A stretch of DNA of 6,713 nt from Sulfurovum sp. (GCA_030634925.1 DAOVZV010000063.1:1-6713); one strand, 5' to 3'; positions 1-6,713 are shown, counted from the first letter of the stretch. The notes: generated by a model not told the origin, from the letters alone. Program-made: numbers and translations.

Positions 1-809
1 AATGTACTCAAAACATAAGGACTATGAGTCATCATAAACAAATTATTAGCACTAGATACCTGCTCTATAATATATTTAATCGTCTCTGATTGTGCTTTGG
101 GAAAAAGATTTTGTTCTGGCTCTTCAATAATAATAGATGAGTGTCTATTTGCAAAATATTTAACTGTTAAATAGAGTGGTAAAGCAGATTGAATACCACT
201 TGAACTAAGCTCTAAAGGTAGATAATTTTCATCATCAAAATAGACTTTATGTCTATCTAATCCATCTCCATTAACATATTTTACATTCAAAAGTTCTAAC
301 TCTTTTAAATTATTTCCTGCTTTTTCAAATTCACTTGTAAATTGAAGTAAAAATTTTGGTAAAGGGACTTCTGAAACCAGTAATGTAGTAATAGACTTAT
401 TAAAAAGAGCAATCAGGTTTCGTTCTGCTGGAATATATTTACTTGTCAATTTATTAGTAGAAATAATTCTATCTTGACCTTTTTTTATCTCATATTGTAT
501 AGTAGGATGTAACTTTTTGAATATTCCAATAGAACTTATCTTCTTATCTTTTATTTCAAATGATAGTGTTTCTTCAATAAAAAACTGAATAATTGTTTCA
601 TTTGTCAAAAAACCAATATAATATTCTTGAAATTTTTTAAATAAAGTTTCTTCATTAATCGTATGATTTTCTAAATCCAAAACAATCGTAACAACTTTAG
701 CCAAAATACTCTTCCCACTTCCATTTTCACCAATAAAAAGATTGATTTTATTTAAATTTATATCAATCTCTTTAAGTGGTCCGAAATTTTTTATATAAAG
801 TCTATCCAT
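1..809 (-). CDS. AAA/ABC-type ATPase (AAA_21/AAA_15-like), N-terminal 269 residues, C-terminus beyond left edge
   Basis: An open frame runs from an ATG at 809 to the window edge without a stop, giving 269 complete codons. The protein opens like SMC/RecF-type orphan ATPases (MDRLYIKNFGPLKEI). It has a Walker A motif GENGSGKS at residues 27-34, a YIPAER motif at 125-130, an ABC-signature-like LSSSGIQS at 201-208, Walker B IIIEEPEQNLFP from 226 with E229/E230 as acidic catalytic candidates, and a histidine switch THSPYVLS from 261. It should be a soluble ATP-binding, ATP-hydrolysing protein. Known relatives are often defence, repair or toxin-like ATPases, commonly paired with a nuclease or carrying a C-terminal TOPRIM domain; whether this one does cannot be seen. 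The start is supported by AAGGAG nine bases upstream and lies three bases after the EamA stop. Isoleucine codons are mostly ATT (21 ATT, 8 ATA, 1 ATC by hand count), unlike the genes to its right. The ATPase class is certain; the biological role is unknown. Confidence 0.9.
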   Translation of the reverse strand, partial: MDRLYIKNFGPLKEIDINLNKINLFIGENGSGKSILAKVVTIVLDLENHTINEETLFKKFQEYYIGFLTNETIIQFFIEETLSFEIKDKKISSIGIFKKLHPTIQYEIKKGQDRIISTNKLTSKYIPAERNLIALFNKSITTLLVSEVPLPKFLLQFTSEFEKAGNNLKELELLNVKYVNGDGLDRHKVYFDDENYLPLELSSSGIQSALPLYLTVKYFANRHSSIIIEEPEQNLFPKAQSETIKYIIEQVSSANNLFMMTHSPYVLST

Positions 810-812
810 AAG

Positions 813-1712
813 CTACTTCTCCTTCACCAAAGCCACCAAAAGCCCTGAAATTATAACCAATATTATACCCAATATTGTCCAAATATCAGGTATGGGGTCT
901 CCTAGCATTACTCCTATTATGACGGCAAATACTATATTTGTGTAGCTGATTGTGCCTACTATTCCTGCTTTTGTGATGGAGTATGCTTTGGTCATTAGTA
1001 GTTGGGATATGGTTGCAAATATGCCTACTGCTGTTACATATAGCCACTCTATCCCTACTGGCATTACAAATTTGGCAAATGCCCAATCAAAATTGGGTGA
1101 TACTGTGATGTATGGGGTGATTAGCATCAGTATCATTGGTCCTATTGTGCCTATGAACATAAAGCTCATTACTATAGCCCTCGTATCATAATACTCTCTT
1201 AGTTCACGGATAGATGTGTATGCCAATGCTGCTCCTACTCCTGAGAGGATACCCAATACATCGTACTTATCAAATGAGCCTCCTTGTGGTTGGGCTACAA
1301 ATACTATACCTACAAAACCTATCATAATTGCTAATATAGCAGGTAGAGATAGCTTTTCATTTAGGAATAGATATGCAAAAATCGCTACAAATATGGGTGA
1401 TGTTTTGTTGTATGTTACTGCTTCTCCTAGTGGGATATTTGCCATAGCATAGAAGTATGCCAATAGAGATATAAATCCCATAGACCCACGGAAAAATAGT
1501 AACCATGGTCGTCCTCCTATCTGTTTGAGGGGGACTTTGTATATGGCTATTGCTACTATTATCACTCCAAATATATTACGGAAGAATGCTACCTCAACAG
1601 ATGGTAAGGTCTCACTAATGACTTTGGCAAATCCACCCATCATAGCGAAGCTAAGAGATGCTAGGAGCATAAAGAGTATGCCTCTATCCATATTAGTTAT
1701 TATATTTCTCAA
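813..1712 (-). CDS. EamA-family (DMT superfamily) membrane transporter
   Basis: This 299-residue protein is almost entirely hydrophobic, with about ten membrane helices arranged as two EamA repeats (roughly residues 12-140 and 151-296). This is the normal size and layout of drug/metabolite transporters such as RhaT/YdcZ-type and S-adenosylmethionine or amino-acid exporters. Family-typical stretches are GILFMLLASLSFAMMGGFAK near the N-terminus, FFRNIFG from residue 43, PLGEAVTYNKTSPIFVAIFAY from 94 (start of the repeat-1 end helix), and the second-repeat counterpart around 249-270. It should be an inner-membrane solute carrier; the substrate cannot be told from sequence. The reading frame starts with TTG at 1712, preceded by AGGAA at good spacing. 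An ATG at 1691 (MDRGILFML) is the alternative start but has only a weak upstream Shine-Dalgarno. The stop is three bases before the ATPase start. Family assignment is firm, substrate unknown. Confidence 0.93.
   Translation of the reverse strand: MRNIITNMDRGILFMLLASLSFAMMGGFAKVISETLPSVEVAFFRNIFGVIIVAIAIYKVPLKQIGGRPWLLFFRGSMGFISLLAYFYAMANIPLGEAVTYNKTSPIFVAIFAYLFLNEKLSLPAILAIMIGFVGIVFVAQPQGGSFDKYDVLGILSGVGAALAYTSIRELREYYDTRAIVMSFMFIGTIGPMILMLITPYITVSPNFDWAFAKFVMPVGIEWLYVTAVGIFATISQLLMTKAYSITKAGIVGTISYTNIVFAVIIGVMLGDPIPDIWTILGIILVIISGLLVALVKEK
819..824 (-). promoter_or_regulatory. Shine-Dalgarno site for the ATPase gene
   Basis: AAGGAG on the minus strand lies nine bases before the ATG at 809. 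It sits inside the last codons of the EamA gene, whose TAG stop is at 813-815. The arrangement fixes the ATPase start and suggests translational coupling to the transporter. Confidence 0.8.
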
Positions 1713-1717
1713 ATGAG

Positions 1718-1722
1718 TTCCT
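1718..1722 (-). promoter_or_regulatory. Shine-Dalgarno candidate favouring the TTG start of the EamA gene
   Basis: AGGAA on the minus strand ends five bases before the TTG at 1712. The downstream ATG at 1691 lacks a comparable site, so the TTG is slightly preferred, although both starts leave the first membrane helix intact. Confidence 0.5.
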
Positions 1723-1733
1723 GATTTTTTGGA

Positions 1734-1742
1734 AGTATAGCA
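1734..1742 (-). promoter_or_regulatory. Possible extended -10 promoter element before the EamA gene
   Basis: TGCTATACT on the minus strand fits an extended -10 element (TG-n-TATACT) in the 33-base gap between the 403-aa gene and the transporter. Transcription would begin near 1727, leaving a leader of about 15 bases with the AGGAA site. No good -35 hexamer was found 16-18 bases upstream. That is not disqualifying in Campylobacterota, where housekeeping promoters often lack one, but in AT-rich DNA such a match can be chance. Confidence 0.25.
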
Positions 1743-1745
1743 TAT

Positions 1746-2957
1746 TTAGACACCAATATTATCATCTCTAACACATCTTACATAATAGTTGAAATCTGTA
1801 TCATAATTACCTATCTGTTTGTTTGAGAAATAGACATACCATGCTACATTTTTCTCATCTCTTTTTAGTGTGGAAGTCCAGTATCCACTAGATGTAGTTT
1901 GCATATCATCTATTAGCTCCTCTTTGATATAAAATGAGTAGTTATATCTATTTGTATATGCTTCTGATGTGATAAGTGTCTGTAGTTCATCTAATGTTGG
2001 TAATCTCCAGTTTTCAAATCCTGCAAATCTTATATCATTTAGCCTTTGTGCGTATTTGTTGGCTTCATCCCATGTCATCCTAATTTTCTCGTGTTCTTTT
2101 TGCCAATATAGATTATTATCTGTATCTAGCCATACTATATTTGATATTAAACTCATATCTACAATTATACGCTTTGGTCTATCTCTTTTTAGGTTTATTT
2201 TCTTTTTATTTTTTGTTTTGCTTGTAGTCTCTTTGGTTTGAGTTATCTCTTCTTTGATAAATATTAGCTTATTATATATACTTACAAGTATGTCTATATT
2301 GCTACTATCAAAATTATCTGATATATGATATATATACTCCAGATGAGCTACTTTTTCTAAAATCACAAAATTCCAAATAGCTCCTGATATATAAGCACCT
2401 TTAACTATATCTTGTTCATTTAGTTCTACCATACTTATAAGCTCTGCGATAAGTTGAAGTATCGGTTTCTTGCCATCATCTTCTCTAAAGGCTATGGCAA
2501 ATAGGTATGGCTCTTCTGCTTTGATGACACCTTTGGATATGATATAATCTACATCTCCTTTGAGTATAAATCCATCTCCTTGGTAGTGTATATGAGACTC
2601 ATAGAAGTCTTTGATATTTTTATCTTTTATTGTGAAGTCTATATGATTGAGAAATGGTGATATGAACTTTACCTTTAGGTTCTCATAGGAGTATCTATCG
2701 AGATAATGCCCCTCTTTGGATAAAAGCTGTTCTAAAAACTGATAACTATCTTCACTTATATCTCTATACTCACCAAACCAATCACCAAATAGTCCATTAT
2801 CTTCACTAGGCTTGATAGATATTAGATGATTTAGGCTAATATCATCTATCGTATCAAAGTCATAACTATTTGAGTACTTATTTTTATCCTCTAGTGCTTT
2901 GGCTACAAGCTTTACATCTTCTATTGTTATATGAGATAATAGCTGGTCGAGTGTCAA
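1746..2957 (-). CDS. Two-part protein: PD-(D/E)XK-like N-terminal region plus C-terminal DUF1566 domain
   Basis: This 403-residue protein has no signal peptide or membrane helix, so it is probably cytoplasmic. Residues about 265-398 form a DUF1566 domain (C-type-lectin/FGE-like fold in known relatives), with its usual landmarks: MTWDEANKYAQRLN from 294, WRLPTLDEL from 317, YWTST at 359-363, AWYVYFSNK from 372 and YYVRCVR at 391-397. The first ~235 residues look like a family with a PD-(D/E)XK nuclease fold: ILKGDVDYIIS (131-141), a strand LFAIAFRED (152-160), then QLIAELISMVELN (168-180) and GAYISGAIWNFVILEK (187-202). The expected E-x-K is A156-F157-R158, so nuclease activity is doubtful. 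Residues about 236-262 are a Lys/Arg/Thr-rich linker. The start is TTG at 2957, five bases after the permease stop; an in-frame stop at 2976-2978 and no Met before residue 176 leave no other sensible start. The DUF1566 call is firm, the nuclease-like call is moderate, and the function is unknown. Confidence 0.88.
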   Translation of the reverse strand: MTLDQLLSHITIEDVKLVAKALEDKNKYSNSYDFDTIDDISLNHLISIKPSEDNGLFGDWFGEYRDISEDSYQFLEQLLSKEGHYLDRYSYENLKVKFISPFLNHIDFTIKDKNIKDFYESHIHYQGDGFILKGDVDYIISKGVIKAEEPYLFAIAFREDDGKKPILQLIAELISMVELNEQDIVKGAYISGAIWNFVILEKVAHLEYIYHISDNFDSSNIDILVSIYNKLIFIKEEITQTKETTSKTKNKKKINLKRDRPKRIIVDMSLISNIVWLDTDNNLYWQKEHEKIRMTWDEANKYAQRLNDIRFAGFENWRLPTLDELQTLITSEAYTNRYNYSFYIKEELIDDMQTTSSGYWTSTLKRDEKNVAWYVYFSNKQIGNYDTDFNYYVRCVRDDNIGV

Positions 2958-2962
2958 ATATA

Positions 2963-5900
2963 CTACTTCTCTACTCTATATACTACAGAATATACCAATG
3001 GCACATAATATAGATTGAGTACAGTAGCCCATGCTACACCAAATCCCAAACTAATAGCCATAGGCTGAAGTATCAACGCTTGACCAGATGCAAAAAATAT
3101 CAATGACGATAATCCCAAAACTGTGGTAACAGAGGTGAGAAGTATAGGACGCAAACGCAGACTAGCTTGTGATTGTATCTGTTGATGAGTCTTGCTACCT
3201 TTTATAAAATCAAGCATAATTAGTCCATCATTTACCACCACTCCTGCTAATCCAATTATCCCCATTACTCCTGGCATACTTAGATGTACACCCATTATCT
3301 TGCTTCCTACCAATGCTCCAAGTAATGATAGTGGTATAGTAGATAATATAATAATAGGCAATACAAGAGAGTTGAACATCCATACAAGAGTGATAAAAAT
3401 CAAAAATACTGCTATCAATAGTGCTTGTGTCATCTCTCTTTTTAGTTTGTCATTCTCTTGTGCTTCACCTTTGATTATGACTTGGATACCCTCTTTTTTT
3501 ATCTCATCTAGTAGTGGTCTTATCTGTTCCATTACCTCAACTGTGGTTATAGTTTTCTTCTCGACTCTTGCAAATAGTGAACGGATTTTCTCTCCATCTT
3601 CTTTGAATATCTTTACGAAGCTTTTGTGGTATCCAAAATCACAAATATCTGATAGTCTCACTACTTTTTGTCCATCAGGAGTAGTAAGCTGAAACCTACC
3701 TATAGCAGATGAGTCCTCTTTGTAGCTATCTTCTATCTTGACACGAACTAGACCATCTTTGTTGAACATCTTTGAGTACTCTGCTTTGAGAAAAGCCCCT
3801 CGAAGTATGCTGGTGACATAACCCTCACTAAAGCCCAACTGCTGACCATACTCATTGACACGGAGTTTAAGCTCCATCTCTCCCTCGTTGGCATTGTCTC
3901 CTATATCTTCTACTCCCTCTATGCTATAAAGTTTATCCTTGACTCTTTTTATTGCATCTAGCTTTTTGTCTCTATCTAAATGAGCAAAACCTATATCTAC
4001 ATCATTGGTTACTATTCCTGCTTGTTGGACATATACATTGAACTCTTCATATAGCTTCTTGCCATTTACTTCTATCTCTTTGTATCTTTTGACTATCTTC
4101 TCTTGTATCTCTCTTGCCATATCTTGTGATATTTTGTTTCTCATCATATCGCTATCATCATATTCCAACGAAAATACAGGATTGATATATCTATCAAATA
4201 GATTAGTTGGCTTCTTTTCGTGGAGATTGATAAATATCTGAAATAGATTTTCTCCTATCTCTATACTCTGGTCTTTGTTCATCTTGAAGCCTACTACGGA
4301 TGTGACTGAATCCATATCATTTTTGTCCAGAAGCTCCATTATCTCTTTTTCTATCTCTGTGACAAATACCTCTGTCTCTTCTAGCTTGTTGTTTATATCT
4401 ATCTTACCATTTAGATATACTTGCTGGGCATCAAACTCTGGAAATAGCTGAAATTTGGTTACTTTCATTATCCCTATAGTCCCAATAATAATAAATGCCA
4501 ATATCAGACCTAGAGACAACCATTTACGAGATAATAGCTTACCCATAAACCCATCATACCACGCTTTCCACTTATACCAAAAGCTACTATCGTGATTATC
4601 CTTTTTGAACTCTCCCATACTAAAAAGCTCTTTGGCATGTAGAGGCAAAAAGTAAAATGCCTCAAACAGTGAACTAAGCAACAAAACAGAAATCATCACA
4701 GGAAGAACATGCATAAATACACCCATCTTTCCACTCATAATCAGTAGAGGTAAAAATGCAAATACTGTAGTCAAAGTGGCTGTCAAAACAGCAGGAAACA
4801 TCTCCATAGCTCCATCTACAGCAGCATCTCTAGGACTCTTGCCCATCTCCATGTGCCTATATATATTTTCTGCTACTACTATCGCCTCATCGACAAGCAT
4901 ACCCAACGCTATCAACACACCCAAAAGTGTAAGCATATTGAGACTATATCCTATCATATTTGCACCAATAAGAGTAATCATAAAACTAGCAGGAATACCA
5001 ATAGCCACTACCAATGCTATACGAGCATTGACTGATAAAAATAGTGCCATAAAAACCAAAATAAGACCAAAAAGTATATTTGAAGAGACTAGATTGAGAC
5101 GGTTTTTAATCCAAATAGATGTATCTGTATATGCTTCAAATGATATATCTTTGTACTCTTTATTGAACTCTTTTAATATCTTTCGTATATCTTTGGATAG
5201 TGCTATAGCATTTCCATCTTTGCTTTTGTTGATATTTAGAGATATATTTTGTTTGCTATTATAATGAGATATTTGTACAGGGTCACCCAATCCATAATAG
5301 ACCTCTGCTATGTCTTTGAGCCGAAACCTCTTAGAGCCTACACTGATGATAGTCTCTTCTAGGGCATTGGCATTTTTTTCACCATTGATAGTAGATATAT
5401 ATAAGTGGTCACCTTGACCATCTAGCGTACCAGATGGAAATATACTAGAGATATTGGATATGGCTTTATATACAGCACTCTTGTCCAAATCATAGGCATC
5501 TAACTTCTTTTGGTTTAGTGTAATGACTACCTCATCATCTGTATCTCCTTGTAATACTATACTACTAAGCTCACTAATAAGAGACAATCTACTCTTTAGT
5601 GCATCACCTGCATCTATCAAAGCCTTTTTGGGTACATCTCCTGATATTGCTACTAGCAAAAGAGGATAATCTTGTACAGCTATCCTAGCCAAAGGCTCGT
5701 CCATATCAGATGGTAAATCTCGTCTAGTTTTGGATATTATATCTTTGACATCAGAGAGTACCAACTGCTTATCTTCACCTGTCTTGATATCAGCTTTGAT
5801 AGAAAATATACCATTTTGGATAGTCGTGTATATAGTATCTACCTCTGATAGACTTTTTAGAGAGTCTTCTATATTGGTCACTACCATTTTGTCTAGTATA

Positions 5901-6076
5901 TCTGCACTTGTCCCTATATATCCACCATCTATTGTCACCATATCCAACGCTGATGGAGGAAATATCTCTTTGGCTATATTCTTGTATGAAAATATAGATA
6001 GCATCAACATAAAAATCATCAATATATGATTGATAATTGGCTTATCTACAGCAAATTTTATAAAGCTGTGTATCAT
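2963..6076 (-). CDS. RND-family efflux permease (AcrB/AcrD/AcrF type)
   Basis: The protein has 1037 residues, close to the ~1040-1050 of AcrB-type proton-driven inner-membrane exporters. The architecture is complete: TM1 (about 14-31), a large periplasmic loop (32-330), TM2-TM6 (331-478), a cytoplasmic stretch, TM7 (520-538), a second periplasmic loop (540-882) and TM8-TM12 (884-1032). The TM4 proton-relay motif reads GMLVDEAIVVAEN (392-404), with D396-E397 where AcrB has Asp-Asp. TM10 carries GLAGVVVNDGLIMLDF (942-957), with N949-D950 near where AcrB has its conserved Lys. This pattern fits a non-AcrB HAE-like subgroup rather than CusA-type metal pumps. RND permeases normally work with a periplasmic adaptor and an outer-membrane channel; neither is encoded in the window. 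ATG at 6076 directly follows the ftsL stop and has an excellent Shine-Dalgarno. The family is certain; the substrate (drug, lipid or other) cannot be read from sequence. Confidence 0.96.
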   Translation of the reverse strand: MIHSFIKFAVDKPIINHILMIFMLMLSIFSYKNIAKEIFPPSALDMVTIDGGYIGTSADILDKMVVTNIEDSLKSLSEVDTIYTTIQNGIFSIKADIKTGEDKQLVLSDVKDIISKTRRDLPSDMDEPLARIAVQDYPLLLVAISGDVPKKALIDAGDALKSRLSLISELSSIVLQGDTDDEVVITLNQKKLDAYDLDKSAVYKAISNISSIFPSGTLDGQGDHLYISTINGEKNANALEETIISVGSKRFRLKDIAEVYYGLGDPVQISHYNSKQNISLNINKSKDGNAIALSKDIRKILKEFNKEYKDISFEAYTDTSIWIKNRLNLVSSNILFGLILVFMALFLSVNARIALVVAIGIPASFMITLIGANMIGYSLNMLTLLGVLIALGMLVDEAIVVAENIYRHMEMGKSPRDAAVDGAMEMFPAVLTATLTTVFAFLPLLIMSGKMGVFMHVLPVMISVLLLSSLFEAFYFLPLHAKELFSMGEFKKDNHDSSFWYKWKAWYDGFMGKLLSRKWLSLGLILAFIIIGTIGIMKVTKFQLFPEFDAQQVYLNGKIDINNKLEETEVFVTEIEKEIMELLDKNDMDSVTSVVGFKMNKDQSIEIGENLFQIFINLHEKKPTNLFDRYINPVFSLEYDDSDMMRNKISQDMAREIQEKIVKRYKEIEVNGKKLYEEFNVYVQQAGIVTNDVDIGFAHLDRDKKLDAIKRVKDKLYSIEGVEDIGDNANEGEMELKLRVNEYGQQLGFSEGYVTSILRGAFLKAEYSKMFNKDGLVRVKIEDSYKEDSSAIGRFQLTTPDGQKVVRLSDICDFGYHKSFVKIFKEDGEKIRSLFARVEKKTITTVEVMEQIRPLLDEIKKEGIQVIIKGEAQENDKLKREMTQALLIAVFLIFITLVWMFNSLVLPIIILSTIPLSLLGALVGSKIMGVHLSMPGVMGIIGLAGVVVNDGLIMLDFIKGSKTHQQIQSQASLRLRPILLTSVTTVLGLSSLIFFASGQALILQPMAISLGFGVAWATVLNLYYVPLVYSVVYRVEK
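2966..2971 (-). promoter_or_regulatory. Weak Shine-Dalgarno for the TTG start of the 403-aa gene
   Basis: GAGAAG on the minus strand lies eight bases before the TTG at 2957, within the last codons of the RND permease gene. With no alternative ATG available it supports the TTG as the true start and suggests coupling to the permease. Confidence 0.5.
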
Positions 6077-6331
6077 CTAATCCTCCTCTATACTAAAGAT
6101 AGTATTTGTAATATTGTGTTTAAATTTCAAAGACTCCACACTCTGTTGAAGCATCTCTCTTTCTGCTTGAAGTACGGATATTTCTCTTTGCATTTTATTT
6201 ACCACCCTACTCTCATAATATATTTGGTTACTAAGATATATCTTTGCAAATGCCAAAACCAATACTACAGCTATCGTATAGACTATCCATAATATACTCT
6301 TCCACTCTATACCATTTACCTTTTTAGTCAT
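6077..6331 (-). CDS. ftsL: FtsL-like cell division protein (short bitopic membrane protein with coiled coil)
   Basis: The chosen start, ATG at 6331, gives 84 residues. A short basic cytoplasmic tail ([11 protein letters not shown]) is followed by one membrane helix (about 13-33) and a periplasmic helix with heptad-like hydrophobic positions M47, I51, L54, L61, V65 and L68. This is the layout of FtsL, which with FtsB and FtsQ activates the septal peptidoglycan synthase FtsW-FtsI. Sequence conservation in FtsL is very low, so the call rests on topology, size and position right after rsmH, the standard place. A longer frame opens at 6379, but its extra 16 residues overlap the conserved RsmH C-terminus in another frame and are rejected. 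The gene overlaps rsmH by eight bases (ATGACTAA), with TAGG ten bases upstream as a weak ribosome site. No ftsI follows. At 84 residues it is shorter than E. coli FtsL (121). Confidence 0.78.
   Translation of the reverse strand: MTKKVNGIEWKSILWIVYTIAVVLVLAFAKIYLSNQIYYESRVVNKMQREISVLQAEREMLQQSVESLKFKHNITNTIFSIEED
6082..6088 (-). promoter_or_regulatory. Strong Shine-Dalgarno of the RND permease, inside the ftsL coding end
   Basis: GAGGAGG on the minus strand lies five bases before the ATG at 6076 and overlaps the Glu-Glu-Asp codons that end the FtsL-like protein. With the stop TAG directly touching the ATG, it makes translational coupling between the two genes very likely. Confidence 0.85.
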
Positions 6332-6713
6332 CTCTACTAAACCTAAAACTACGCAATTTTGCAGACCGACTTCTGGCATTTTTCTTTAGTTCTGTGGGTG
6401 ATGCTGTCTTTGGTTTGGAAGATAGTGCCTTGCCCAAAGAGTGGTTTTTACTACAGGTACATCGCATAGCATTTGCATCACATATACACTTTTGAGTCCA
6501 TTTCTTAAACCTGTTTTTGACCAATCTATCTTCAAGTGAATGAAAAGAGATTAGAGATACCACTTGACCTTTGATATGCTTCTTTTCTAGTGCATCCAAT
6601 AATCCTTCTATCTCTCCTAGTTCATTATTGACTTCTATCCTAATACCTTGAAACATCAAAGTAGCAGGGTGTATCTTGCCTCCTGCTGGTATCACAGATT
6701 TGGCTATCTCACT
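6324..6713 (-). CDS. rsmH: 16S rRNA (cytosine(1402)-N4)-methyltransferase RsmH, C-terminal 129 residues
   Basis: The frame is open to the right edge, so the gene is cut at its 5' end; the full protein is typically about 300-310 residues. RsmH (MraW) uses S-adenosylmethionine to methylate N4 of C1402 in the 16S rRNA decoding centre. The fragment carries the characteristic [20 protein letters not shown] (fragment residues 15-34), [16 protein letters not shown] (51-66), a cysteine pair motif C76-I-C78 with C85-T-C87, and the terminal ARSRSAKLR (113-121). The GTG codon at 6693-6695 is an internal valine, not a start. The gene ends in TAA at 6324-6326 and overlaps the ftsL start by eight bases, as expected for the head of a division/cell-wall cluster. 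Identification is near certain. Confidence 0.97.
   Translation of the reverse strand, partial: SEIAKSVIPAGGKIHPATLMFQGIRIEVNNELGEIEGLLDALEKKHIKGQVVSLISFHSLEDRLVKNRFKKWTQKCICDANAMRCTCSKNHSLGKALSSKPKTASPTELKKNARSRSAKLRSFRFSRDD

Noticed and set aside
1713..1745. Rho-independent terminator between the 403-aa and EamA genes
   Set aside because: The gap has an A-run on the transcribed strand rather than a hairpin followed by a T-run; no stable inverted repeat was found.
4776..5264. Plus-strand open frames of 60-166 codons opposite the permease and other genes
   Set aside because: They lie antisense to strongly recognisable genes, have low-complexity Ile/Ser/Thr-rich products typical of antisense shadows in AT-rich DNA, and match no family I recognise.
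2963..6076. CusA-type heavy-metal exporter
   Set aside because: The TM4 motif is VDEAIVVAEN rather than the metal-pump VDAAIVMIEN type, and no Met-rich periplasmic metal pathway was evident.
6332..6379. Sixteen-residue N-terminal extension of the FtsL-like frame
   Set aside because: It overlaps the conserved ARSRSAKLR end of RsmH in another frame and places non-FtsL-like residues before the basic tail; the ATG at 6331 with the ATGACTAA overlap is the natural start.
6450..6490. Cys-x-Cys pairs in RsmH as a novel zinc site
   Set aside because: Cysteines at this place in the C-terminal part are common in RsmH proteins, so this is ordinary family sequence.
6324..6695. A 123-residue gene starting at GTG 6695
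   Set aside because: The frame continues upstream to the window edge with RsmH-like sequence (SEIAKS before it), so the GTG is an internal valine of a truncated rsmH.

Overview
All six genes in this AT-rich window lie on the minus strand and are packed head to tail, so transcription runs from right (6713) to left (1). In transcription order they are: the 3' part of rsmH (16S rRNA m4C1402 methyltransferase, running off the right edge); a short FtsL-like division protein; a complete RND-type efflux permease (1037 aa); a 403-aa two-part protein with a DUF1566 domain at its C-terminus; an EamA/DMT-family membrane transporter (299 aa); and the N-terminal 269 residues of an AAA/ABC-type ATPase that runs off the left edge. 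The longest non-coding gap is 33 bases. No RNA gene, CRISPR array, insertion sequence or convincing hairpin terminator was seen.

The likely source is a member of Campylobacterota (epsilonproteobacteria, Sulfurimonas/Sulfurovum-like). This is inferred from low GC, heavy use of ATA, AGA and CTA codons in the main genes, the style of the RsmH C-terminus, and a tiny FtsL directly behind rsmH with no ftsI following. Genus cannot be fixed by eye.

Right part (6077-6713): rsmH and ftsL are the usual first pair of the division/cell-wall cluster after mraZ. They overlap by 8 bases (ATGACTAA). Where ftsI would normally follow, the ftsL stop codon abuts the start of the RND permease (TAG then ATG), with a strong Shine-Dalgarno sequence inside the last ftsL codons. 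Synthesis of the permease is therefore probably coupled to that of the division protein. No membrane-fusion protein or outer-membrane channel gene lies in the window.

Middle (1746-2957): the 403-aa gene begins with TTG five bases after the permease stop. Its first ~235 residues resemble a PD-(D/E)XK-type nuclease fold whose catalytic E-x-K appears to be lost; a Lys/Arg/Thr-rich linker leads to a DUF1566 domain. This is the least conventional protein here.

Left part (1-1712): the EamA transporter also appears to start at TTG, with a possible extended -10 promoter in the 33-base gap. The truncated ATPase follows after three bases with a good Shine-Dalgarno sequence. Its codon use (isoleucine mostly ATT) differs from the genes to its right (mostly ATA/ATC), which suggests a separate history, perhaps the edge of an accessory region continuing to the left.
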